From positions 1-17,118 of the forward strand of contig JANOQN010000006.1 in assembly GCA_031422315.1 (NCBI GenBank): 17,118 bases of DNA. The letters are read 5' to 3'. The notes under the pieces were generated by a model that worked only from the letters and a program-made list of their open reading frames with translations, did no database searches and was not told where the DNA came from. Positions 1-7,583 of the stretch are shown here, piece after piece. The position numbers and the translations under genes were made by a program. The first letter of the stretch is position 1, and each line of letters begins with the position of its first letter. The DNA comes from JANNYA01 sp031422315 (lineage in GTDB: Bacteria > Pseudomonadota > Gammaproteobacteria > Xanthomonadales > SZUA-5).

Positions 1-14
1 GGGAATGACGATAA
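1..14. repeat. Right end of an inverted-repeat element (copy 1, cut by the window edge)
   Basis: The first 14 bases, gggaatgacgataa, are identical to the right end of the complete copy at 11770-11861 together with its following ATAA. They also match the right arm of the copy at 90-239 up to gacga. The rest of this copy would lie left of the window. It is read in the dnaX frame as G-N-D-D. The match is short, so this is a probable rather than a certain copy. Confidence 0.55.
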
Positions 15-627
15 GGGCGTCGAACGCCATCAAGTGAATGCCGAAGCTTCCACCGACCGCCAAGATGATTTGGCTGGCGGTTCCGCTCCACCTCGTCATC
101 CCCGCGCAGGCGGGGATCCAGTGCAGGTGTCAACGGCCGCACCCACTTCAAAAACACCGCAGTCTGAGCATTTTAACGCCGCCGCAGATTCCGGAAGTTC
201 GGCGCACCTGGATTCCCGCCTGCGCGGGAATGACGAGGTAACCGAAGCACAATCACGCTGGTGTGAGCAAGCGCTCAAACTGGCCTTAAAAGGCCCGCCA
301 CGTGAGCTAGCCCACAATTTAGCGCTGGCAGATTGGCAAAGTGATCAGCTGATACTTTCACTCGACAGCGCACACGCAGGCTTGGCGAGCAGTACCAATC
401 AGCAGGCGCTGAATCAGGCGTGGCAGCAGCTGGGTCATGCGACGCGCTTAGTCATTGAAATGCAAGATGGCGCCGCCACTTGCCAAACGCCTGCGCAATT
501 TGAGCTAGCGGCGCAGCGGCTGCGGCAAAAGAATTTTGAAGCAAGCGTGCGCGAACACCCGCTAGTCGCTGCGCTGAGCCGTGATTTCGGTGCAGTCATT
601 CGGCCGGGAAGCATGGTGTTGCATTGA
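1..627 (+). CDS. dnaX: DNA polymerase III subunit gamma/tau, C-terminal part (5' end outside window)
   Basis: The reading frame is open from the left edge, so this is the 3' end of a longer gene; the GTG at 34 is not taken as a start. DnaX is the clamp-loader ATPase subunit. In the full-length tau form, the C-terminal domain contacts the polymerase alpha subunit at the replication fork. From about codon 80 the sequence matches the tau C-terminal domain pattern: a W-x-x-x-L-x-L-x-G-like helix, then LAHNLALADW, a TPAQFELAAQRL segment and the terminal DFGAVIRPGS. Support also comes from the order dnaX-ybaB-recR, a conserved bacterial cluster. Before the conserved part lies a low-complexity linker. 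In it, codons from about 90 to 239 are a complete copy of an inverted-repeat element read in frame, giving peptides RHPRAGGDP and DSRLRGNDE. The first codons (GND) look like the end of a second copy. I infer that the insertions sit in the flexible tau linker and are tolerated. Confidence 0.85.
   Translation, partial: GNDDKGVERHQVNAEASTDRQDDLAGGSAPPRHPRAGGDPVQVSTAAPTSKTPQSEHFNAAADSGSSAHLDSRLRGNDEVTEAQSRWCEQALKLALKGPPRELAHNLALADWQSDQLILSLDSAHAGLASSTNQQALNQAWQQLGHATRLVIEMQDGAATCQTPAQFELAAQRLRQKNFEASVREHPLVAALSRDFGAVIRPGSMVLH
90..239. repeat. Palindromic inverted-repeat (MITE/REP-like) element inside dnaX (copy 2)
   Basis: The left arm begins ACCTCGTCATCCCCGCG. The right arm ends CGCGGGAATGACGAGGT. 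The arms are near-perfect inverted repeats of about 32 bases, and each arm is itself a small palindrome (CCCCGCgcagGCGGGG and TCCCGCctgcGCGGGA). The core between the arms is unlike that of the copy at 11770-11861, except next to the left arm, where CAGGTGTCAACG is shared. Elements of this look, encoding VIPAQAGIQ/WIPACAGMT-type peptides in one frame, are widespread dispersed repeats in proteobacterial genomes. The length as drawn is 150 bases, a multiple of three, which keeps dnaX open. No protein for mobility is encoded. Confidence 0.85.
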
Positions 628-660
628 TAGCTTGCGTGCTAACAAGTGTTTGGTTTCTTC

Positions 661-678
661 GTTTCGTCAAGACGAAAC
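661..678. other. Short perfect hairpin in the dnaX-ybaB gap
   Basis: GTTTCGTCAAGACGAAAC is self-complementary: a 7-bp stem around CAAG, or an 8-bp stem around AA. With one bulged base the pairing extends outward to CTT/AAG. It lies in the 92-bp gap between dnaX and ybaB. There is no U-tract on either side, so a standard Rho-independent terminator is unlikely. It could be an operator, an mRNA processing structure or an attenuator. Confidence 0.4.
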
Positions 679-719
679 AAGATAAGACCCTAACTTATTA
701 ATTCAATTGGATTTTTAAC

Positions 720-1106
720 ATGTTTAATCTAAACGATATGATGTCTCAGCTGCAAAAAACGCAAAGCACGATGCGTGAGCAAATGGAGAAGCAGCAGCTT
801 GCGTTGGACCGCACTGAAGTGCTTGGGCAATCTGGCGGCGGTTTGGTGAAAGTGTTCGTCAATGGCCGATTTGCCACACGTCGCGTCGAAGTTGATCGCG
901 CGCTGATGGCCGATGATCCAGAAATGATGGAAGACTTAATTGCCGCTGCTTTTAACGATGCCGCCAATAAAATTCTAGAGCTGCGCGAACAGCAATCTCG
1001 CAAGTTAGCCGGCGGCATGGGCGAAGGCTTGAATCTGCCGCCCGGCATGGATTTTTCTAAGCTAACGGATATGTTCCCCGATATGTTTCCGGGCAAGAAA
1101 CCCTAG
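720..1106 (+). CDS. ybaB: YbaB/EbfC family nucleoid-associated protein
   Basis: This 128-residue protein belongs to the YbaB/EbfC family, small dimeric DNA-binding proteins that coat the nucleoid. It is a little longer than the roughly 110 residues of the E. coli protein because of a glycine/proline-rich tail (GGMGEGLNLPPGMDF). Visible features are the N-terminal amphipathic helix (DMMSQLQKTQSTMREQMEKQ), a beta region with VKVFVNGRF and VEVDRALM, and a C-terminal helix (IAAAFNDAANKILELREQQ). The ATG at 720 is chosen because it opens directly into the family N-terminus (MFNLNDMMSQLQK), with a weak GGA about 10 bases upstream. It lies 92 bases after dnaX and 3 bases before recR, so the latter two are surely co-transcribed. 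The family is often linked with recR, but its part in recombination is not settled. Confidence 0.93.
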   Translation: MFNLNDMMSQLQKTQSTMREQMEKQQLALDRTEVLGQSGGGLVKVFVNGRFATRRVEVDRALMADDPEMMEDLIAAAFNDAANKILELREQQSRKLAGGMGEGLNLPPGMDFSKLTDMFPDMFPGKKP

Positions 1107-1109
1107 CGC

Positions 1110-1691
1110 GTGGCATTAATTCCTGAGCTTATCGAAGCGCTGCGGCGCTTGCCCGGTGTGGGTCAAAAAACCGCGCAGCGCATGGCATTTCATCTGCTGG
1201 AGCGCGATCGGCCAGCGGCAATCGCGCTCTCAGCTGCGCTTTTAGCCGCGGCGAATGGTATCAAACGCTGTGAGCGCTGCCGCAATTTAACTGAGCTTAC
1301 CCTGTGTACGCTGTGCAGCAATGCGCAGCGTGATCCGAGTTTGCTGTGCGTGCTGGAATCACCATCGGACTTGCAAGCGATTGAAAGCGCAACTGGCTTT
1401 CGCGGACATTATTTTGTGCTGCACGGCCGACTATCCCCGATTGACGGGCTTGGCCCGCGCGAGCTGGGCTTTGAGCTGCTGACCCAGCATTTAGGCGAAG
1501 GCATAATTACCGAGCTTATCGTAGCCACCAACCCAACCATTGAAGGTGAAGCCACCGCGCATTTCCTGCGTGAGCTTTGCACTGCGGGCGGCATTCGCTG
1601 CACCCGAATCGCACACGGCGTGCCGATGGGTGGTGAGTTGGAATACATTGATCGCAGCACCTTAGCGCATGCGTTTCATGCTAGGGGATAG
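1110..1691 (+). CDS. recR: Recombination mediator protein RecR
   Basis: RecR works with RecF or RecO to load RecA at gaps and ends. The 193-residue product is close to the family length of about 200. Domains in order: a helix-hairpin-helix near residues 12-26 (RLPGVGQKTAQRMAFHLL); a C4 zinc finger with C54, C57, C66 and C69; and a TOPRIM domain starting near residue 78 (LCVLESPSDLQAIE), with FVLHGRLSPIDGLGP and the ATNPTIEGEATA and IAHGVPMGGELEY motifs. A GTG start at 1110 is used, 3 bases after the ybaB stop. The strong Shine-Dalgarno that would mark another start is absent, and the first residues fit the family. All key residues look intact. Confidence 0.96.
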   Translation: MALIPELIEALRRLPGVGQKTAQRMAFHLLERDRPAAIALSAALLAAANGIKRCERCRNLTELTLCTLCSNAQRDPSLLCVLESPSDLQAIESATGFRGHYFVLHGRLSPIDGLGPRELGFELLTQHLGEGIITELIVATNPTIEGEATAHFLRELCTAGGIRCTRIAHGVPMGGELEYIDRSTLAHAFHARG

Positions 1692-1732
1692 TGCAGGTTT
1701 GTTTTGGCTGAAATTCTCTAGGAACAAATTAT

Positions 1733-2855
1733 CTAAATCGCAAGTTCCGCCAAAAATACATCTGCACTCACTAAGCGCACGCCCTCATGTGCAATCTTGT
1801 CGACATTCGTTTTCGCAATCACCTGCAATGCCGGAACGTTAGGAAACTTACGGCGAAGGTAAAGCAGCGCTGGACTGATGTTTGTATCGCTAAGCTTGCA
1901 TTCTACAAATCGAATCGGCAGCTTATTTTCAAGCTGGACAAAGTCGACCTCGCGGCCTTCCACATCGCGAAAAAACCGAAGCTCTAGGTCACGGCCTTCG
2001 GTGTCTTCTAGATAGTGACATTCCTTAAGCAAGTGAAAAGCGACAAGATTTTCAAATCGCGCGCCCTCATCTTCAATGGCAAGCCAATCGTACAGATAGT
2101 GCTTTCGGCTTTTTTTGACCGACTTGATGCGCGGCGGGCCAAATGGATCAACCCGAAATAGATACATCAGCCGCTCGAAAATATCTAACCAGCGCTCCAC
2201 CGTTTTATGCGCAACTTGCAAATCCTCACGCAGGCTGTTGATCGACAGCGGCGTACCAATCAGTGCGGGCAATCGAATAGACAAACTTTCAATCGCGCCC
2301 ATTTCAATGACGCGCTCAAGATCGGCGACATCTTCCCGTACTAATCGAGAGCGATATTGCCTTGACCAGCGTCTAGCCTCAACGAGTGAGCCGCCTAAGA
2401 GTGGTTCGGGGAAAGGCCCTAGTGCCATTAATTAAATCTTTGACTCGACAGTTCGCCTCGATTAGCGACAGCGGGTACAGCCGTAAATGATGATAGCGGC
2501 CCTGAAGCGAATCACCGCCGCGCCGATAAATATCCAACCGTGCGCTGCCGGTTACCAAAATCTGCAGATTTTCGTGTTCACGGTCATATAGCCCTTTGAC
2601 CAAATTTCGCCAGCGGCTGTACTTATGCAGCTCGTCAAACACAATCATGCCCTGGTGCGGGAATGCGCCCTGTAAAATGCGGGTGCGCGATTCATCGTCG
2701 TCCCAGTTTAAATAGCGTGTCTGCGCGGCGCGCTTACCGCTAGGCAGCAGAGCGCGCGCTAAGGTAGTTTTACCGGATTGGCGCGGGCCTGAAAGCAAGA
2801 CCATCTTCTTGCTCAAGTCGGCGGCGATTTGTTTTGAAAGTTAGCGATTTTGCAT
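1733..2855 (-). pseudogene. Broken AAA_14/DUF4143-type ATPase gene
   Basis: Intact relatives are proteins of about 380 residues with an N-terminal P-loop ATPase and a C-terminal DUF4143 domain. Their role is poorly known. The ATG at 2855 begins M-Q-N-R, then a TAA stop sits at 2841-2843 where relatives commonly have tyrosine (R-Y-L). The frame then continues LSKQIAADLSKKMVLLSG into Walker A GPRQSGKTT and Walker B MIVFDE, followed by VTGSARLDIYRRGGDSLQGR and YPLSLIEA. Near 2415-2430 the frame breaks. The expected GPFPEPLLGG continues in the +1 frame (an extra base, or two lost), running to a TAG at 1733 with REVDFVQ and VECKLS, an endonuclease-fold-like E-V-D...E-x-K. Two independent lesions argue for true decay. 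Restart at the TTG at 2816 could still make a short ATPase fragment. It converges on recR, about 40 bases away. Confidence 0.85.
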
Positions 2856-2893
2856 ACCGACAGTTTTACGCTCATGTAAATAATCAGGCAATG

Positions 2894-2915
2894 ATTTTCA
2901 CATGCATGTGAAAAT
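2894..2915. promoter_or_regulatory. Perfect 22-bp palindrome upstream of the broken ATPase gene
   Basis: The half-site ATTTTCACATG is followed immediately by its exact reverse complement, centred between 2904 and 2905. It sits about 40 bases upstream of the ATPase gene start at 2855 and about 230 bases downstream of the accD stop. A dyad with no spacer and no following U-tract looks more like a dimeric regulator site than a terminator, but no regulator can be named. It may be the former operator of the decayed gene. Confidence 0.4.
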
Positions 2916-2933
2916 ATCGGATTTCAGCTCTTT

Positions 2934-3054
2934 GTCATTGCGAGCATGTAGTACGCAGAGCGCATACTTTGGGCCAATGAACACGGTTCGTCTCTGCGAG
3001 GAGCGCAGCGCCGTGTCAGTCTCCACGAGATTGCTTCGCTGCGCACGCAAAGAC
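2934..3054. repeat. Degenerate dispersed inverted repeat (GTCATTGCGAG family)
   Basis: The left end GTCATTGCGAG and the right end CGCAAAGAC are inverted copies with one mismatch over nine bases. The interior has GCGAGGAGCGCAGC and GAGATTGCTTCGCTGCGC, typical blocks of the repeat family whose translations read CEERSAV and TRLLRCARKDE in many bacterial genomes. It fills most of the 287-bp gap between accD and the ATPase pseudogene. The rest of that gap (3055-3142) shows only a weak hairpin near 3074-3090 and no gene. Confidence 0.6.
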
Positions 3055-3142
3055 GAAGTTCATGTTATCCGGACAGCCGATTTGAGGCTGAAAACGTGCG
3101 ATGACGAATCGAACCCGCTGATAGCCGGACGAGTAAACCCAG

Positions 3143-4003
3143 CTATCTCTTCGCCTGCATCAACAGTGCAAACATTTGAGCAAATTTATCGCGCATCTCT
3201 CGACGATCTAAGATCATATCGATATGACCGTGTTCGAGTAAAAACTCGCTGCGCTGAAAGCCTGCGGGCAGGGTTTCGCGCACGGTTTGCTCGATTACGC
3301 GCGGGCCGGCAAAACCAATCAGCGCGTTCGGTTCTGCGATATTTAAATCACCCAGCATTGCCAAGCTGGCGGACACGCCGCCGGTGGTTGGATGTGTCAG
3401 CACGGATACAAATGGCAGGCCAGCTCGGCGCATGCGGGCGATCACAGCGGCGGTTTTCGCCATCTGCATCAAGGAAAACAAACCTTCCTGCATGCGCGCG
3501 CCGCCGGATGCGGCAAAGCAGATCATCGGCGCTTTGATCTCCAGTGCGCGCTCGCCGGCTCTGGCAAAGCGTTCCCCGACGACTGAGCCCATCGAGCCGC
3601 CCATGAAGCTAAATTCGAATGCGCAGGCTACTAGGTTTTCACCCTTTAGCTTGCCCGCCATGGCAACTAGCGCATCTTTCTCGCCGGTGGCTTTTTGGCT
3701 GGCAGTCAAGCGATCTTTGTACTTTTTGCCGTCTTTGAAATTCAGCGGATCGGTCGGGCTAAGCTCCGCGCCGATCTCCTTGCCAATGCCCTCATCAAAC
3801 AGCTGCTTGAGCCGCTCACGTGCGGCCAGCGGCAAATGGTGCGCGCAGTTCGGGCAGACGAATAAATTGCGTTCCAGTTCGGGTTTATAGAGTGCGGATG
3901 CGCAGTTTGGGCACTGTTCCCACACGCCTTCGGGCACCGTGCGTTTTGAAGCGCCCTCGGTGCGAATACGCGAGGGCATTAATTTGCTGAGCCAGCTCGT
4001 CAT
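3143..4003 (-). CDS. accD: Acetyl-CoA carboxylase carboxyltransferase subunit beta
   Basis: AccD, with AccA, moves the carboxyl group from biotin on AccB to acetyl-CoA, giving malonyl-CoA for fatty acid synthesis in the cytoplasm. The 286-residue length is normal. The N-terminal C4 zinc finger is present (C31, C34, C50 and C53 in CPNC...CPNC). The crotonase-type core follows with SFMGGSMGSVVGERFARA, ASGGARMQEGLFSLMQMA, LTHPTTGGVSASLAMLGD, and FAGPRVIEQTVRETLP near the end. The ATG at 4003 shares its A with the sucA stop (TAATG), so translation is probably coupled to sucA and both come from the sucA promoter; an AGG lies about 13 bases before the ATG, inside sucA. In many gammaproteobacteria accD is followed by folC instead, and no folC is seen here. 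Confidence 0.97.
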   Translation of the reverse strand: MTSWLSKLMPSRIRTEGASKRTVPEGVWEQCPNCASALYKPELERNLFVCPNCAHHLPLAARERLKQLFDEGIGKEIGAELSPTDPLNFKDGKKYKDRLTASQKATGEKDALVAMAGKLKGENLVACAFEFSFMGGSMGSVVGERFARAGERALEIKAPMICFAASGGARMQEGLFSLMQMAKTAAVIARMRRAGLPFVSVLTHPTTGGVSASLAMLGDLNIAEPNALIGFAGPRVIEQTVRETLPAGFQRSEFLLEHGHIDMILDRREMRDKFAQMFALLMQAKR

Positions 4004-6831
4004 TAACTCAGTGCCTGATCGACGAGGCTTTGCTGTTCCTTCACATGTTGATCAAAGTGCCCACAAGCGGGTGCAGCAGCGCGATCACGCCCGGCGTAAC
4101 GTAAGCGATGCTGATTGTTTAGCGTCGCTTCCATGTGGTGGCGAATTTGGAACCACGGGCCCTGATTGAGCGGTTCTTCCTGGCACCAAATCACATCCAG
4201 CGCGTTCGGAAAGCGTGCTAGCTCGGCCTGTAGCTCATCACGCGGGAACGGGTAGAGTTGCTCTACCCGCACGATCGCGGTGTTAGTTAGCTTACGTTTT
4301 GTATGTTCTTCTAACAAATCATAATAAACCTTGCCCGCGCACACCACCACGCGTTCGGCGGTGAACTGATTTTTGACCAGCGTATCGGGTATCAGCGTTT
4401 GGAATTCGCCCTGTTCGATCTCTTCCAACGCGCTGACTGACAGTTTGTGCCGCAGCATGGATTTGGGCGTCATCACCACCAGCGGTTTGCGCACAGAGCG
4501 GTGCATCTGGCGACGCAGCATATGGAACATTTGCGCCGGCGTGGTGGGCGTACAGACCTGCATATTGCTGAGCGCGCAAAGCTGCAAAAAGCGCTCCAAA
4601 CGCGCAGAAGAATGCTCAGGGCCCTGGCCCTCAAAGCCGTGCGGTAAGAACAAAACTAAGCCACATAGCCGATCCCACTTAGCTTCACCCGAGCTTAGAA
4701 ACTGATCGATCACCACCTGCGCGCCGTTGCAAAAATCGCCAAATTGCGCTTCCCAAATGTTCAGCGTTTTCGGTTCAGCGGTTGAATAGCCATACTCAAA
4801 CGCCATCGCCGCTTCTTCTGACAAGACTGAATCCAAAATCGTTAGGCGTTTAACATCATCAACAAACTGACTAAGCGGCATATGCACCGCTGCGGTGCTT
4901 TGCTCATGTAGCACCGCGTGCCGATGAAAGAAGGTGCCGCGCCCAGCGTCTTGACCGGTCAGCCGCAAATCGTAGCCTTCGCTCAGCAGCGTGGCGTAGC
5001 CCAGCGTTTCTGCCATGCCCCAATCAAGTGCCAGAGTGCCGGCCGCCATTTTCGCGCGGTCATCATAGATTTTCTGCACGCGCGGATGTAGCTTGAAGCC
5101 TTCTGGTAGCGTTAGCAATTTGCTGGCAATCGCGGCAAGTTCGGCTTTGGCAACGCCCGTTACCGCGCGCTCACCCAAATCGCGATTCAAATAAGGCCGC
5201 CAGTCGGTGGCTTTGCCATCCTCATCCGGTGTAGTTAGCTCACTCACTACCGGCAGGCCTACATCAAGCGCATCGCGATACTTATCCAGCAGCGATTGCG
5301 CGTTGGCCGCGTCAATGACACCAGCGCTTTGCAGCGTATTGGCGTACAGCTCACGCGTGGTTTTGCGGGCGCGAATGTTCTGGTACATGACCGGCTGCGT
5401 GGCAGCTGGCTCGTCCGCTTCATTGTGTCCGTGGCGGCGATAGCAAACCAAATCAATCACGATATCGCGTTTAAATTTTTGCCGATAGTCAAACGCCAGC
5501 TGCGCACAAAACACCACCGCCTCAGGATCGTCGCCATTGACGTGCAGTACTGGCGCATTGACAATTTTGGCAATGTCGGTGCAGTAAAACGTGCTGCGCG
5601 CATCTTCAGGCTTGCTGGTAGTAAAACCGACTTGATTGTTGATGACGATATGAATGGTTCCGCCGACACAATAGCCGCGCGCTTGCGACATATTGAATAG
5701 CTCCGCCACCACGCCCTGGCCGGTAAATGCGGCGTCGCCGTGGATTTGCACTGGCAGCACCTTGCTGCGCTCAGCATCGTCACGCCGGATTTGCCGAGCG
5801 CGCACCGAACCGGTAATGACCGGATTGATGATTTCTAAATGCGATGGATTAAAGCCGAGCGCCAAATGCACGGTGCCGCCGCTGGTTTTGACATCCGAAG
5901 AGAATCCCATGTGGTACTTCACATCGCCCGAATGGAAGGCATCGTGCTCGGCGTGCTTGCCTTCAAAGGCGTCAAATAATGATCTTGGCGGTTTGCCGAG
6001 CAAATTCACTAGCATATTCAAGCGGCCACGGTGCGCCATACCAATGATGAAATCTTTCACGCCTTGCCCACCAGCGCGGTTTACTAGCTCATCCATCATT
6101 GGAATTAGGCTGTCGCCACCCTCCAATGAAAAGCGCTTTTGCCCGACGTATTTGTTGTGTAAGTAGCGCTCAAAGCCCTCTGCTGCGGTCAAGCGCGCCA
6201 AAATTCGGCGCTTTTTATCCGCATCAAAACCATAATCACCCGCTGCACCTTCTAAACGCGCCTGAAACCAGTGCCGCTGCTCAACTTCACTGATGTGCAT
6301 ATATTCCGCACCAATCGAGCCTAGGTAAGTCGCCTTCAGCATGGCCACCGTATCGCTCAGCTTGCGCTTGGTTTTGCCGACTAAAATCGGCGCGTCGATT
6401 TCGCTTTGCATATCGGCTGTGGCAAATCCGTGAAATTCCAGCGCCAAATCCGGTACTTCGGGCTGTTGCATCATGCCAAGCGGATCAATATTGGCGCGCA
6501 AATGGCCGCGGGTTCGATGGCTGTTGATTAAACGCAGAACTGCCGCTTGCTTGGCTGCTTGGGCTTCAGTAATACCGCCGACTACGCCGGCAGCTGCTGG
6601 CGCAGTAAGAAGTACCGCTGGATTGCGCTGCCCGGCCAAGGTGATTTGCGCTAAAACCGGGCTGTGCGCGCGGTCAATTCCGCGCCCGCCCCAGGCATCA
6701 AACTGCGTACGCCACGAATCGGAAACCGATTGTGGGTCGGTCAAATAAGCTTCGTAAAGTTCTTCAATAAACGCGGCATTGCCGCCCGAGAGTTGCGAGG
6801 TCGCGATTTGCTGCTGAAGATTCATGTGCAC
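4003..6831 (-). CDS. sucA: 2-oxoglutarate dehydrogenase E1 component
   Basis: SucA is the thiamine-diphosphate E1 subunit of the 2-oxoglutarate dehydrogenase complex. It decarboxylates 2-oxoglutarate and passes the succinyl group to the lipoyl group of SucB. The 942 residues compare with 933 in E. coli. Visible landmarks are LSGGNAAFIEELYEAYLTDP at the N-terminus, GMAHRGRLNML near residue 265, ALGFNPSHLEIINPV near 325, the cofactor-binding HGDAAFTGQG near 365 with INNQVGF near 398, CYRRHGHNEADEP, and LFLPHGFEGQGPEHSSARLERFLQ in the transketolase-like second half. The GTG at 6831 and the ATG at 6825 are two codons apart; neither has a strong ribosome site, and the ATG may be the true start. 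The usual downstream neighbours sucB and lpd are missing, and accD follows directly. Confidence 0.97.
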   Translation of the reverse strand: MHMNLQQQIATSQLSGGNAAFIEELYEAYLTDPQSVSDSWRTQFDAWGGRGIDRAHSPVLAQITLAGQRNPAVLLTAPAAAGVVGGITEAQAAKQAAVLRLINSHRTRGHLRANIDPLGMMQQPEVPDLALEFHGFATADMQSEIDAPILVGKTKRKLSDTVAMLKATYLGSIGAEYMHISEVEQRHWFQARLEGAAGDYGFDADKKRRILARLTAAEGFERYLHNKYVGQKRFSLEGGDSLIPMMDELVNRAGGQGVKDFIIGMAHRGRLNMLVNLLGKPPRSLFDAFEGKHAEHDAFHSGDVKYHMGFSSDVKTSGGTVHLALGFNPSHLEIINPVITGSVRARQIRRDDAERSKVLPVQIHGDAAFTGQGVVAELFNMSQARGYCVGGTIHIVINNQVGFTTSKPEDARSTFYCTDIAKIVNAPVLHVNGDDPEAVVFCAQLAFDYRQKFKRDIVIDLVCYRRHGHNEADEPAATQPVMYQNIRARKTTRELYANTLQSAGVIDAANAQSLLDKYRDALDVGLPVVSELTTPDEDGKATDWRPYLNRDLGERAVTGVAKAELAAIASKLLTLPEGFKLHPRVQKIYDDRAKMAAGTLALDWGMAETLGYATLLSEGYDLRLTGQDAGRGTFFHRHAVLHEQSTAAVHMPLSQFVDDVKRLTILDSVLSEEAAMAFEYGYSTAEPKTLNIWEAQFGDFCNGAQVVIDQFLSSGEAKWDRLCGLVLFLPHGFEGQGPEHSSARLERFLQLCALSNMQVCTPTTPAQMFHMLRRQMHRSVRKPLVVMTPKSMLRHKLSVSALEEIEQGEFQTLIPDTLVKNQFTAERVVVCAGKVYYDLLEEHTKRKLTNTAIVRVEQLYPFPRDELQAELARFPNALDVIWCQEEPLNQGPWFQIRHHMEATLNNQHRLRYAGRDRAAAPACGHFDQHVKEQQSLVDQALS

Positions 6832-6857
6832 GAGGTTGAAAGAAGCGGGAATCCGCG

Positions 6858-6886
6858 AGTATAGGCTGTGCTTTCGCGGGATTGAA
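6858..6886 (-). promoter_or_regulatory. Candidate sigma-70 promoter for sucA-accD
   Basis: On the - strand TTCAAT (6886-6881) is followed, after 17 bases, by TATACT (6863-6858). This puts a transcription start near 6851, about 25 bases before the ATG at 6825. The -10 box is good and the -35 box weak. The leader contains a small GCGG-GAAT-CCGC hairpin at 6846-6857. Confidence 0.4.
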
Positions 6887-6989
6887 CACCTTTTGCGGGC
6901 GATTTAACTTAGAGGCTTGCGTAGAGCGTGGTTTGAGCAGCGCAACCGCCGCTGAGTGCTTGTCGCCAAACGCCAATGCTTTCGCCAAC

Positions 6990-7523
6990 TCAGTCGCAGT
7001 TAGCCTTTAACCATGCTTCAGTGCTCGCAATGTCAGACGCGCGGCTGCTATAGCCCGGCGGCCGCTCGGGCAGGCTTTTGGTGTGCTGCAGATTTTCGCG
7101 AGTAATGTTACATACCTGCAGCGAACTCGCTTTGTCTTGTTCGATCGCTTGCAATCGCATTTGGGGATTGCAGCGCTTATTAAGCCGTTCTTGGCGCAAT
7201 CCTCGATCTTCTGCGTCTAACTTGCCTGCGTCTCGGTCAAATAATCGTTTGTCTTCGGCGCATAAGTTGTCGTACACAAGCAGATTCGGCTGGGAGTGAT
7301 CGGTATTCGGTGCGCTGCTATCTAAACTGGGCTTGCTGCTCGGCGGCGCAGGTTTGGCAGGCGCTTTGATCGTGGTGGCCGTTTGCCCGGTGCTGCACGC
7401 TTTGTCGCTAAACACCACTTTGCCATCTGCACCTACGCATTTGTTGATCGCAGCAAAGGTAGTGACAGGTGTGCCGATTGTGATCAGCAAAGCTAATAGA
7501 ATGCGGCGGGTGCGGTGTGTCAT
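6990..7523 (-). CDS. Secreted DUF4124-domain protein
   Basis: A 177-residue protein of unknown function. Residues 1 to about 24 form a signal peptide (RTRRILLALLITIG, cleavage near TTFA-A). The DUF4124 core follows with the K-C-x-x-x-D-G-K-V-V-F-S-D-x-x-C pattern (C29 and C43, which may pair). After it comes a proline/serine-rich linker, then a charged helical part (CAEDKRLFDRDAGKLDAEDR) and a short C-terminal region with more cysteines, the last near the end (ANCD). The ATG at 7523 has a good ribosome site, GGAG seven bases away. The domain is common in periplasmic proteins of Xanthomonadales and related groups, with no known reaction. It lies 60 bases downstream of the cyclophilin gene on the same strand and may share its transcript. 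Confidence 0.75.
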   Translation of the reverse strand: MTHRTRRILLALLITIGTPVTTFAAINKCVGADGKVVFSDKACSTGQTATTIKAPAKPAPPSSKPSLDSSAPNTDHSQPNLLVYDNLCAEDKRLFDRDAGKLDAEDRGLRQERLNKRCNPQMRLQAIEQDKASSLQVCNITRENLQHTKSLPERPPGYSSRASDIASTEAWLKANCD

Positions 7524-7583
7524 TTAGATCTCCAGGGCGTTCGGTTTTACCGTCCATACGGCGCGGTTTTTGAGCTTGTCTTA

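Noticed and set aside
38..241. 67-residue reading with VIPAQAGIQ and WIPACAGMT
   Set aside because: It is the usual spurious translation of the inverted-repeat element inside dnaX.
3070..3095. Hairpin CAGCC...GGCTG as an accD terminator
   Set aside because: The stem is only five bases and has no U-tract on the - strand.
2902..3537. 211-residue + strand reading
   Set aside because: It begins inside the palindrome, runs through the repeat and then antisense to accD. The accD match is decisive.
6764..6988. 74-residue - strand reading just after the DUF4124 stop
   Set aside because: It crosses the candidate sucA promoter and overlaps the start of sucA in another frame. No family was recognised.
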